DNA from: BOG-908 sp963795825
Lineage (GTDB): Bacteria; Pseudomonadota; Alphaproteobacteria; Acetobacterales; Acetobacteraceae
Direction: 5' to 3'
NCBI GenBank assembly: GCA_963795825.1
Contig: CAWCIW010000002.1
Location: 342,404-406,403, forward strand
Length of the DNA: 64,000 nucleotides
Both the position numbers and the translations under genes were made by a program. The notes beneath the pieces were generated by a model that made no database searches, was not told the DNA's origin, and saw only the letters and a program-made list of their open reading frames with translations. Every line of letters starts with the position of its first letter. Position 1 is the first letter of the stretch. Positions 27,200 through 35,560 of this stretch are shown one piece after another.

Positions 27200-28180
27200 A
27201 TGGCAGAGTACCAGAATATTTTTACCCGGCTTCAGGTCCGCGGCCCGCTTTATGCCGGCACGCCGATGGAAGCGCATACCGCATTCTCGCGCAGTTCGGC
27301 GCCGGGGTTCGTCCATCTGCTCGGCCGGCTCGGCGATGCGCAGGTGGGTCCTATTTATCTCGGCATAAGCGGCATGGCCGCGCTGATCTGCGGCTTCATC
27401 GCCTTCGAGATCATCGGCCTGAACATGTGGGCGTCGGTCCACTGGGATCCGGTGCAGTTCGTCCGTCAACTTCCCTGGCTGGCGCTTGAACCGCCTGCAC
27501 CGGCTTACGGGTTGCACATACCGCCGCTGGCCCAGGGTGGCTGGTGGCTGCTCGCGGGCTTCTTCCTCACGATGTCGATCTTCCTGTGGTGGACGCGCAT
27601 CTATCTGCGCGCCAGGGCACTCGGCCTGGGCAGCCACACTGCCTGGGCGTTCGCCGCCGCCATCTGGCTGTATCTGGTGCTCGGCTTCATCCGCCCGTTG
27701 CTGATGGGTTCGTGGGCCGAAGCCGTGCCGTTCGGCATCTTCCCGCATCTGGACTGGACCGCGGCGTTTTCGCTGCGCTACGGCAACCTGTTCTACAACC
27801 CGTTCCACATGCTCTCGATCGTATTCCTGTATGGCTCCACGCTGCTGTTCGCGATGCACGGCGCCACCGTGCTGGCCACAAGCCGCTACGGCGCGGAACG
27901 CGAGCTCGAGCAGATCACCGATCGCGGCACCGCTTTCGAGCGCGGCGGATTGTTCTGGCGCTGGACCATGGGTTTCTGCGCCACCGCCGAGAGCATCCAT
28001 CGCTGGGCGTGGTGGTTCGCCGTGCTGTGTCCGCTTACCGGCGGCATCGGCATCCTGCTGACCGGCACGGTGGTCGATAACTGGTATCTCTGGGGCCAGC
28101 ATCACGGGTTGGTGCCGGAATACCCTGCCACCTGGGGACCGGTCATCGATCCCGCAACGCTTCCGGGAGCACCGAAATGA
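27200..28180 (+). CDS. pufM: Photosynthetic reaction centre M subunit
   Basis: A 326-residue subunit, preceded by GAGGGA. Ligand histidines are at 183 (FPHLDW), 203 (NPFHML), 220 (AMHGAT) and 267 (ESIHRWAWW), the expected chlorophyll and iron ligands. The C-terminus extends past the last helix (HHGLVPEYPATWGP), typical of M subunits in species whose centre binds a tetrahaem cytochrome. It overlaps pufC by ATGA. Confidence 0.97.
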   Translation: MAEYQNIFTRLQVRGPLYAGTPMEAHTAFSRSSAPGFVHLLGRLGDAQVGPIYLGISGMAALICGFIAFEIIGLNMWASVHWDPVQFVRQLPWLALEPPAPAYGLHIPPLAQGGWWLLAGFFLTMSIFLWWTRIYLRARALGLGSHTAWAFAAAIWLYLVLGFIRPLLMGSWAEAVPFGIFPHLDWTAAFSLRYGNLFYNPFHMLSIVFLYGSTLLFAMHGATVLATSRYGAERELEQITDRGTAFERGGLFWRWTMGFCATAESIHRWAWWFAVLCPLTGGIGILLTGTVVDNWYLWGQHHGLVPEYPATWGPVIDPATLPGAPK

Positions 28181-29400
28181 CCGATAAGAAGCTCGGCGAC
28201 GACAACCAGATCGTGGGCGAGGGCGACGATGCCAGGATGGTGGACGACAAGATCGGCATGGCGAAGGGCATACTATATGCCGGCGCGCTGATCGGCATCA
28301 CCGCTGGCACGCTGCTGGGGATTTCCGCCCTGCGCGGCATGGAGCGGCCGCCGATCGTGGCCGTGCAGCGCGGCTTCCGCGGCACCGCGATGGACCAGAT
28401 CTACAACCCGCGCACGATCGACGCGCTGGCCTCGGCATTGAAAATACCCAAGAGCCTGCCGCCGGCCAGTCCCGTCGGCGTAAAGGCTGCCGTGGCCTAC
28501 AAGAACGTGCAGGTGCTGAAGAATCTCAGCGTCGGGCAGTTCACCCGGCTGATGGTGAGCATGACGAACTGGGTGGCGCCCAAGCAGGGCTGCGCGTATT
28601 GCCATAACGTTGCGAACATGGCGTGGGACGGGCTGTACACGAAGGTGGTGGCCCGCCGCATGATCCAGATGACGCAGAACATCAACCAGAACTGGCAGAG
28701 CCACGTCCAGAAGGTCGGCGTCACCTGCTACACCTGCCATGGCGGCAATCCGGTGCCGAAGAACATCTGGTTCAACAGCCCTGGTCCGGTTGGCGCGATG
28801 GGTGTTGCCGAGACGCAGACGGGGATGGCGCATCCCTCGACAGTGGTGAACGACAGTTCGCTGCCATACGATCCGTTCACGCCGTATCTCGAGCAGGCGC
28901 TCGACATCCGCGTGCAGGGACAGACCGCGCTGCCGACGGGTAATCTGTCGTCTATCAAGATGGCGGAGGGCACCTATGCGCTGATGATCCATTTCAGCCA
29001 GGCGCTCGGCGTGAACTGCACCTATTGCCACAACACGCGTTCGCTGGGCGACTGGTCCACGAGTTCGCCGGCGCGCGTTACCGCCTGGTACGGCATCAGG
29101 ATGGTGCGCGATCTCAACAACGCCTATCTGAACTCGCTGAAGGACGTCTTTCCGGTCTATCGAAAGGGCGCGCTCGGCGACAATCCCAAGGTGAACTGCT
29201 CGACGTGCCATCAGGGCCTGTTCAAGCCGCTCTACGGCGTGAGCATGGTGACGACGTTCCCCTCGCTGCAAACCACGAAAACGGCGGAACTCGATACGGC
29301 AAATCCTGTGGTGCCGCCTGCCGCGCCGCCGGCTGCGGTACCGACTCCGGCTCCGGCGCCCGCTGCTACGCCGCTGCCGGATACGTCGCCGAAGCTCTAG
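28177..29400 (+). CDS. pufC: Reaction-centre tetrahaem cytochrome c subunit PufC
   Basis: A 407-residue protein that donates electrons to the oxidised special pair. Four CxxCH haem sites are visible: CAYCH (139-143), CYTCH (184-188), CTYCH (281-285) and CSTCH (341-345). The N-terminus is a charged ~27-residue cytoplasmic stretch followed by an uncleaved-looking membrane anchor (about 31-50). There is no lipobox cysteine, unlike the lipid-anchored form of Blastochloris. The last ~40 residues are a Pro/Ala-rich tail. It is the final gene of the puf operon, followed by a strong terminator. Confidence 0.96.
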   Translation: MTDKKLGDDNQIVGEGDDARMVDDKIGMAKGILYAGALIGITAGTLLGISALRGMERPPIVAVQRGFRGTAMDQIYNPRTIDALASALKIPKSLPPASPVGVKAAVAYKNVQVLKNLSVGQFTRLMVSMTNWVAPKQGCAYCHNVANMAWDGLYTKVVARRMIQMTQNINQNWQSHVQKVGVTCYTCHGGNPVPKNIWFNSPGPVGAMGVAETQTGMAHPSTVVNDSSLPYDPFTPYLEQALDIRVQGQTALPTGNLSSIKMAEGTYALMIHFSQALGVNCTYCHNTRSLGDWSTSSPARVTAWYGIRMVRDLNNAYLNSLKDVFPVYRKGALGDNPKVNCSTCHQGLFKPLYGVSMVTTFPSLQTTKTAELDTANPVVPPAAPPAAVPTPAPAPAATPLPDTSPKL

Positions 29401-29408
29401 CGCACGAA

Positions 29409-29440
29409 AAAGCCGGATGCCCTTGCGGACATCCGGCTTT
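29409..29440. terminator. Bidirectional terminator after pufC
   Basis: Perfect 11-bp stem AAAGCCGGATG / CATCCGGCTTT with a 10-nt loop, an A tract on the left and a T tract on the right. It sits between convergent pufC and the HiPIP gene and can end both transcripts. Confidence 0.85.
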
Positions 29441-29493
29441 CCTGGCGAACCGCGCCGGCCAGGCTACCCGGGCGGCAGCCCGGTCGCGATGCG

Positions 29494-29760
29494 CTAGGAA
29501 CCCTTGGGCGCGAACGCCACGCACCAGCCTTCGGGGCTGATCGTGCCGCTGACGACCTTGCAGGCGTTCGGCGCCACAAAATTGGCGCAGCCGCTGCACT
29601 TCTGGCCGTCTTTCGGCGATGTCTGGTACTGAACCACGCTCTGCTCGACCTTGCTGTCCGCATCCTGCGCGCGGGCGGCCGTGGCAAGCGCGCTACCGGC
29701 AAGAATGGCCAGGCCGGTGCGTAGCATCAGGCGGCGTGAAGCGTCGTGGGCGTCGCGCAT
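29494..29760 (-). CDS. hip: High-potential iron-sulfur protein (HiPIP)
   Basis: An 88-residue secreted electron carrier. A twin-arginine-like signal (SRRLMLRTGLAILAGSALA) ends near ARA-QD. The mature protein has the four cluster cysteines in the HiPIP pattern C-x2-C ... C ... C (KCSGCANF, NACKVV, GWCVAF). The start is ATG 29760 with GAGGAG upstream. Convergent with pufC, it is the natural soluble donor to the reaction-centre tetrahaem cytochrome, so co-location with puf supports cyclic photosynthetic electron transfer. Confidence 0.93.
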   Translation of the reverse strand: MRDAHDASRRLMLRTGLAILAGSALATAARAQDADSKVEQSVVQYQTSPKDGQKCSGCANFVAPNACKVVSGTISPEGWCVAFAPKGS

Positions 29761-29927
29761 GGTAACTCCTCTTGGTGGGCCGCAAGGTGGCCGGGCTGAA
29801 CCTGTCGTGAGGCTCCGGCTGTGCAACGTAAGTCGGTGCGAAGCGTTGCGTGCCAAGTGCCACTGCGCGGGGATACGTTGCAATCCTGCGCTTGCCAACC
29901 GCCCTGCAGCATCCGACACCGGGCCGC

Positions 29928-30653
29928 ATGGGTCCCGAAATCCGCATCGACCGCCTGTCCCTGCGCTTCGGTCAGGGATTGCTGTTCGACGATTTCAGCA
30001 TGCGCCTGGCGGGCGGCGAACTCACCGCCCTGCTCGGCGCCAGCGGGGTGGGCAAGACCAGCCTGCTGCGGGTGCTCGCGGGCTTCATACCGGCGCCGGG
30101 CCGGATCGCCACGGCCGACGGCGCCAGCCTCGCCGGCCAGGTCGCCTATATGGGGCAGGAGGATCTGCTGCTGCCGTGGCGCTCGGCGGCCGCCAACGTG
30201 ATGGTGGGCGCCATTTTGCGCGGCCAGCGCCCCGACCCTGCCAGGGCGGCCGGGCTGCTCGCGGCGGTGGGCCTGGCCGAACAGGCGGACGCGCTGCCGG
30301 CGACGCTGTCCGGCGGCATGCGCCAGCGCGTGGCCCTGGCGCGCACGCTCTACGAGGACCGGCCGGTGGTGCTGATGGACGAGCCGTTCTCCGCCCTGGA
30401 CCAGCTCAGCCGCGCCCGCATGCAGACGCTCGCCGCCGGGCTGCTGCGCGGGCGCACGGTGCTGCTGATCACCCACGATCCGCTGGAGGCCTGCCGGCTC
30501 GCCTCCCGGATCCACGTGATGTCCGGCTTTCCAGCCACGCTGTCCGACGCGGTGATGCCGCGCGGCGCCACCCCGCGCCCGGTGGACGATCCCGGCGTTC
30601 TGCGCACCCAGGGCGAATTGTTGCGGTTGCTGCTGGGCGAGGCGGCTGCGTGA
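29928..30653 (+). CDS. ABC transporter ATPase, probable thiamin-precursor import (ThiZ-like)
   Basis: A 241-residue ABC ATPase. Walker A GASGVGKTS, a Q-loop with GQEDLLLPW, signature LSGGMRQRVALA, Walker B VVLMDEPFSALD and H-loop LLITHD are all present. The LLPW-containing Q-loop is typical of the taurine/nitrate/HMP importers. ATG 29928 is chosen over the upstream 29850 start on homology. It couples by GTGA overlap to a permease and lies upstream of a TPP riboswitch locus and a THI5-like binding protein. I therefore infer hydroxymethylpyrimidine or related thiamin-precursor import. Confidence 0.82.
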   Translation: MGPEIRIDRLSLRFGQGLLFDDFSMRLAGGELTALLGASGVGKTSLLRVLAGFIPAPGRIATADGASLAGQVAYMGQEDLLLPWRSAAANVMVGAILRGQRPDPARAAGLLAAVGLAEQADALPATLSGGMRQRVALARTLYEDRPVVLMDEPFSALDQLSRARMQTLAAGLLRGRTVLLITHDPLEACRLASRIHVMSGFPATLSDAVMPRGATPRPVDDPGVLRTQGELLRLLLGEAAA

Positions 30654-31378
30654 GGCCGCTGGTCACAGCGTGCGGGCTGGTGGCGGTGTGGTGGGCGATC
30701 CAGGCCGGCTTCGCCGTGCCCGCCTATCTGTTGCCCTCACCGCCGGCGGTGGCGCGCGCCTTGTGGACGCAACGCGCGACGCTCGCCGGGGACACGCTGA
30801 CCACGGCGGCCGAGACGCTGGCCGGCCTAGCGCTGGGGATCGCGCTTGGTGTTTTTTCGGCGCTGCTCATCACGCTGTCGGCCGGGCTGCGGCGCTGGCT
30901 GCTGCCGGTGCTTTTGCTGAGCCAGGCCGTTCCGGTATTCGCGCTGGCGCCGATCCTGGTGCTCTGGCTCGGCTTTGGGCTGGCCAGCAAGGCGGTGCTG
31001 GCGGCCATCGTGATCTTCTTTCCGGTGATGTCCGCGTTCCACGACGGGCTGCGCCGGGTGCCGCAAGGCTGGCTGGACCTGGCGGGGAGCATGGGCGCGC
31101 CGGCCTGGCGCACGCTGCTGTTCGTGCGCGTTCCGGCGGCGTTGCCGTCGCTGGGCGCAGGGCTGAGGGTGGCGGCCTGCTGGGCCCCGGTGGGCGCGGT
31201 GATCGGCGAGTGGGTTGGCGCCTCGTCCGGGCTGGGCTACCTGATGCTGAACGCCAATGCGCGGGTGCGTATCGACGTGGTGTTCGCGGCACTCGCGGTG
31301 CTGTCCGCCATGACGATCGCGCTGTGGTGGGCGACGGACTTGGTGCTGCGGCGGGTGCTGTACTGGCAGCCGGAGTGA
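30650..31378 (+). CDS. ABC transporter permease, probable thiamin-precursor import (ThiX-like)
   Basis: A 242-residue permease with about six membrane helices and the BPD_transp_1 coupling-loop signature (MGAPAWRTLLFVRVPAALPSL). GTG 30650 overlaps the ATPase stop. The sequence belongs to the SsuC/TauC/ThiX group; the neighbouring TPP-controlled genes favour the thiamin-precursor branch. A periplasmic binding protein is not adjacent but lies at 35470-36414. Confidence 0.82.
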   Translation: MRPLVTACGLVAVWWAIQAGFAVPAYLLPSPPAVARALWTQRATLAGDTLTTAAETLAGLALGIALGVFSALLITLSAGLRRWLLPVLLLSQAVPVFALAPILVLWLGFGLASKAVLAAIVIFFPVMSAFHDGLRRVPQGWLDLAGSMGAPAWRTLLFVRVPAALPSLGAGLRVAACWAPVGAVIGEWVGASSGLGYLMLNANARVRIDVVFAALAVLSAMTIALWWATDLVLRRVLYWQPE

Positions 31379-31400
31379 TACCAAAGACATGGACCCACCC

Positions 31401-31588
31401 AGGCAAGCAAGGAAGCAGTCCTTTTTCGAGAAAAAGGACCAAAAAGCTTCTGCTCCGACGCCCGCCCCAAGGCTTACCCACGCACTGCAAGTCGATGCGC
31501 CTGCAATAAGAGCCAGATCCCCGTGCAGGCGTCGCAGCAAAAGCTTTTTGCTTCTTTTTCTCGAAAAAGAAGGCCTTCCTTCCTCGCT
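31401..31588. repeat. Hairpin repeat copy 12 (composite)
   Basis: Composite copy with an AGTCCTTTTTC left arm and a GCTTCTTTTTC right arm. The core is inverted relative to copy 9 but nearly identical in sequence. It separates the permease from the kinase-like gene. Confidence 0.9.
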
Positions 31589-31618
31589 GCCTATGGGTCA
31601 GTCCCAAGAAGGGTTGGT

Positions 31619-32719
31619 ATGAGTGCGACGTGGGCGCATGGGCTGGCGGGCGATGTGGTGCCGCCGGACTGGCCGCCGCTGACGCTGGCCGAGCTTGCGC
31701 CTGTGCTGGCGGGGTTTCCTGATGCGGATGCGGCGGCAGCGATATTGTGGCGCGGCGCGCGGCCGTTCGCCGCCAGCGCCATCGTGCGGGCGTCGCGCGG
31801 CGCGGTGTTCGTCAAGCGGCACGGCGCCCTGGTGCGCGACGTCGCCGGCCTGCAGGAGGAGCACGCGTTCATCGCGCACCTGCGGGCGCGCGGCGCTTGC
31901 GTGCCGGCGGTGCTGGCCGACCGGGCGGGTGCCACCGCGGTGGCCGGGGCGGGCGGCGTGTATGAGGTGCATGCGCTGGCGGATGGCGCGGACAGCTACC
32001 GGGACGCGCATTCCTGGACCAGAGTGCGCAGCGTGGCGGATGCGACGGCGCTCGGCGCGGCGCTTGGCCGGTTGCATGTGGCGGCCCTCGGGTATGCGGC
32101 GCCGCCGCGCCGGACGGGATTGCTGGTGGCTGGCGATGCGCTGCTGCGCGCGCCGGATCTGCTGGCCGGGGTGGCCGCGCGGCTGGACGATGATGCGTTG
32201 TTGCGCGCGGCTTTGCGCGGCCGGCCGTGGCGCGCCGATTTCGGCGAGGCGCTGCTTGGCTGGCATCGGGCGCTGCAGCCGCATCTGGCCGGGCTGGCGC
32301 CGCTCTGGGTGCATGGCGATTTCCATGCCTCCAACCTGTTCTGGCGCGACGGCGCGGTTTCCGCCGTGGTGGATTTCGGGCTGTGTAACCAGGCGAGCGC
32401 GGCGTACGATCTTGCGACCGCGATAGAGCGCAACGCGATCGCCTGGCTGGCGCCCGGCGACGATCTGGGAGATGCGGCGCTCGCGCGGGCGATACTGCGC
32501 GGCTATGACGATGCGCGGCCGCGCCCGCCCGCCGAGAGGGCGGCGCTGGCGGCGTTGCTGCCGGTCGTGCATGTAGATTTCGCGTTGTCGGAGCTTGCGT
32601 ATTTCCACGGCGTGACGCGGTCGGCGGGGAATGCCGAGGCGGCGTATACGGATTTCCTGCTTGGCCATGCAAGATGGTTTTCGTCGGATGCCGGTCTGGC
32701 GTTTCTCGCCGCACTGTAG
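31619..32719 (+). CDS. APH-family phosphotransferase, possible thiamin-related kinase
   Basis: A 366-residue aminoglycoside-phosphotransferase-fold kinase. The catalytic loop WVHGDFHASNLFW and the metal-binding VVDFGL are intact. An ATP-binding Lys is present in the N-lobe (AVFVKRHG). Family members phosphorylate small alcohols (choline, homoserine, thiamin). Location between the thiamin-type ABC genes and a TPP riboswitch suggests a thiamin, hydroxyethylthiazole or HMP-type substrate, but this is inference only. The start at ATG 31619 is just after repeat-derived codons. Confidence 0.78.
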   Translation: MSATWAHGLAGDVVPPDWPPLTLAELAPVLAGFPDADAAAAILWRGARPFAASAIVRASRGAVFVKRHGALVRDVAGLQEEHAFIAHLRARGACVPAVLADRAGATAVAGAGGVYEVHALADGADSYRDAHSWTRVRSVADATALGAALGRLHVAALGYAAPPRRTGLLVAGDALLRAPDLLAGVAARLDDDALLRAALRGRPWRADFGEALLGWHRALQPHLAGLAPLWVHGDFHASNLFWRDGAVSAVVDFGLCNQASAAYDLATAIERNAIAWLAPGDDLGDAALARAILRGYDDARPRPPAERAALAALLPVVHVDFALSELAYFHGVTRSAGNAEAAYTDFLLGHARWFSSDAGLAFLAAL

Positions 32720-32767
32720 GCCGAGCCCGCTGCGCGGCCCAGCGGTCGAGATGACCGTGCAGCGATC

Positions 32768-32818
32768 ATAGCAAAAGCTTTTTGGTTCTTTTTCTCGAAA
32801 ACGGACTGCTTGCTTCCT
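32768..32818. repeat. Hairpin repeat copy 13 (single, hybrid arm)
   Basis: Single arm GCAAAAGCTTTTTGGTTC followed by TTTTTCTCGAAAA and CGGACTGCTTGC. The two sides of the stem carry different types (GGTTC against GGAC), so this copy looks like a recombinant or decayed arm. Confidence 0.8.
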
Positions 32819-32870
32819 GACCTTAGCCCCGCCGCTTGCTTTTCCCGCCAGACGCAAACTAAGGTGCGCG

Positions 32871-33006
32871 CACCAAGGGGGGCCCCGACAAGGGGCTGAG
32901 ACACCGTTAGCGCTCGCGCGCAGCACGGATACCCTGCCGGTTCGGCCCTGCTCGCAGGCCCGCACCGGGGAACCTGATCCGGATAATGCCGGCGTAGGGA
33001 ATGGTG
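32871..33006 (+). promoter_or_regulatory. TPP (Thi-box) riboswitch
   Basis: Contains the THI-box core elements in order: GGGGCTGAGA (32896 region), GGATACCC, GAACCTGATCCGGATAATGC, and CGGCGTAGGGA. The outer stem is CACCA with TGGTG. P3 is GCCCC/GGGGC and a further P3a hairpin follows GCTGAGA. An extra ~33-nt GC-rich hairpin (CCGGT ... ACCGG) sits between ACCC and GAACCTGATC, where most TPP riboswitches have only a few bases. It ends about 60 bp before the TonB receptor start. TPP binding would probably sequester translation or terminate transcription. Confidence 0.93.
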
Positions 33007-33066
33007 TCGGGGCGTGCTGCTTGGCAATTCTCCCGTGTCATTCTCCTGCCGTGCGGGAGTTGACCG

Positions 33067-35365
33067 ATGCGCACACCACTTTTGCTGATGATTGTCGCCG
33101 GCGGCCCGGCATTTGCTGCGGATCCGTCCCCTGTTGACTCGGCGATTGAACACATTGTGGTGGTCGCGCGCGCGCCTTCCGCCACGGGCGTTTCCGGCGC
33201 GCAGCCTGGTGGCGGATTGATCTCGCGTCAGGACTCAGCGGTTTCGCGCAGCACGGTCAGCGTCGATTTCATCGCCAAGCAGGCGCCGACGGCCAACGCG
33301 TTCGAATTGTTGCGCCTGGTGCCTGGCGCGAACGTGTCGACATCCGACCCTTACGGATTGTCGCCGAGCGTGAACATCGCCGTGCGCGGGCTGAACAGCG
33401 ACGAGGTGGCGTATCTGGTGGAAGGCGCGCCGGTGAACGACATCGGCTATTACGCCGGCTATCCGTCGCAATGGGTAGATAGCGAGAACATCAAGAGTGT
33501 AAGCCTGCAGCAGGGAACGGCCGATCTGGACAGCCCGACAGTGAATGCCGGCGGCGGCCTGGTCAGCCTCGATCTGCGCGATCCGGCGGATACCGCGGGC
33601 GGCCTGGCCTCCGGCTCGTTCGGCTCGTATCACGAGGGCCGCGCCTTTGTGCGGCTCGATAGCGGGCCGATCGCCGGCACCAATGCGCGCGCGTTCGTGT
33701 CGTTCTCGCAGACGGCGGCGGATAACTATCGCGGGCCGGGCGACGATCACCGGCAGCACGTCGATTTCAAGATCGCCGATGGCTGGGGCGACGGCAACCG
33801 CATCGCCCTTGCCGGTTCCTACCACGATGCGATCCTCAGCTCCTATCCAATGCCGACCCTCGGCGACTATCAGGCATTCGGCCGCTCCTATAATTACGAT
33901 GCGAAATTCTCGCCGGGCGATACGAATTACTGGAAGCTCTACCAGCAGACCTGGCATGACGAGCAGGCCAGCCTGCCCACGCATCTGACCCTGACGGACA
34001 ATCTGTCGTTCGAGACGACGCCGTATGCGGAACATGGCTACGGCAATTCGCCTTACGGCACCACGCTGCCGTCGACCGGGCTGTATCTCGGAACGCAGCC
34101 GATCGCGCAGCCGGTGAATATTCCCGGCGCTGCCATACAGGGCCAGAAAGTGGTGCTCGCCGACTATATCGGCAACCAGTATCAGGGCGGGCGTGACGAG
34201 CGAGCTGATCGCCACGCTCGGCGCCAACCGCATCGTCGGCGGCTGGTGGTACGATTACGCCGACGACTACGATCCGCAGCCGTTCACGCCTGTGGGGGCG
34301 AACGGCGAGCCGGCCTCGATACAGGGCTTTCCGTATACGATAAAATTGCCGGACGGACGCAATCTTTCGGCGCAGGAGGCGCATACGCGCGAGCAGGTCA
34401 ATGTGCTGTTCGTGGGTGACACGCTGACATTGCTGGGCGGCCGGTTGCGCATCGATCTCGGCATGAAGTTCGCGATGGTGAACCGCGACGGCACCAACAA
34501 CCTGCCGGGGCCGCAATATCGCGTGGGGCTCAACAGCGCGCAGCCGCTGCCGCGCGCCGCGATCCGCTACCAGATCACGCCGGCAACCCAGGTATTTGCG
34601 AGCGTGTCGACGAATTTTCGCTCGCCAACGGAATACGTGCTCTACAACACATACGACGTATTCGGCGACCAGCTCACCAAGGGCACCAGCCAGCGCGACG
34701 AATACTCGATCTCCGAAGAGGTCGGCATGCGCTACCAGGGCAAGCTGCTCGACGGATCGCTCACCGCATTCAACTACAACTTCACCAACCGGCAGGTGTC
34801 CACGCTGGTCGACACGGTGATCGGCAGCAGCATCAATGCCGGGGGACAGACATCGCGTGGCGTGGATGCCGAGCTTGGATTGCTGCCGATACGGCATTGG
34901 CGGCCGTATATTTCGGCGGAGTACCTGCACGCCACGATCGACAACAACTTTGCCGTGGATGGCGACTATCTGCCTACGGCAGGCAAGACCGCGGTGCGCA
35001 GCCCGGCTTTCCAGGGCGCGCTTGGGCTGGACTACGACCAGGGCACGTATTTCGGCAATCTGGCGCTGAAATACACGGGATCGCAGTTCGCCACATTCGA
35101 TAATGACGAGCGCATACCGTCGCACAGCCAGGCCGATGCGACGTTGGGGGTGCGTCTGCCGGATGTAGGGTTCATCAAGAAGCCGGAGGCGCGGCTGAAC
35201 CTGATAAATATCGCCGATGCGAAGTTCTTGTCCGGTGTGGCTTCGGTGACGCCGAATGCGCAGGATGCGCGCGGGGTTCGGGGCGCGGTGATCGCCGGGG
35301 CGGCGCCGACTTACTATGTGGGGCCTGGGTTTGCGGCGGTTCTTACTTTGGTTTCGGCGTTTTGA
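33067..35365 (+). pseudogene. TonB-dependent receptor under TPP riboswitch, frameshifted
   Basis: Outer-membrane receptor of about 766 residues when joined. It has a signal peptide (LLLMIVAGGPAFAA) and plug domain features (FELLRLVPGANVS, NIAVRGLNSDEVAYLVEGAP, ENIKSVSLQQGTADL). The beta-barrel ends in an aromatic residue (LVSAF). A one-base shift near 34190 (extra base in GGGCGGGCGTG) moves the barrel to the next frame. It directly follows a TPP riboswitch, so uptake of thiamin or a pyrimidine/thiazole precursor is likely. It is probably a functional gene if the indel is an assembly error. Confidence 0.87.
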
Positions 35366-35372
35366 GGGTGGG

Positions 35373-35560
35373 GCAGGAAGGAAGCAAGCAGTCCTTTTTT
35401 GAAAAAAAGGACCAAAAAACTTTTGCTCCTCGCTTGCACAAGAGCTTCGGTCTTCATGTGCAAGTGTTGATGCTGGCACAGAGGGGACGGACCTTGGTGC
35501 AGGCGGGGAGTCAAAAGCTTTTTGCTTCTTTTTCTCGAAAAAGAAGTGCTTTCTTGCTTA
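35373..35560. repeat. Hairpin repeat copy 14 (composite)
   Basis: Composite copy with an AGTCCTTTTTTG left arm and a CTTCTTTTTCTCG right arm. It fills the gap between the TonB receptor and the binding-protein gene, and appears to encode the first residues of the latter. Confidence 0.9.
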
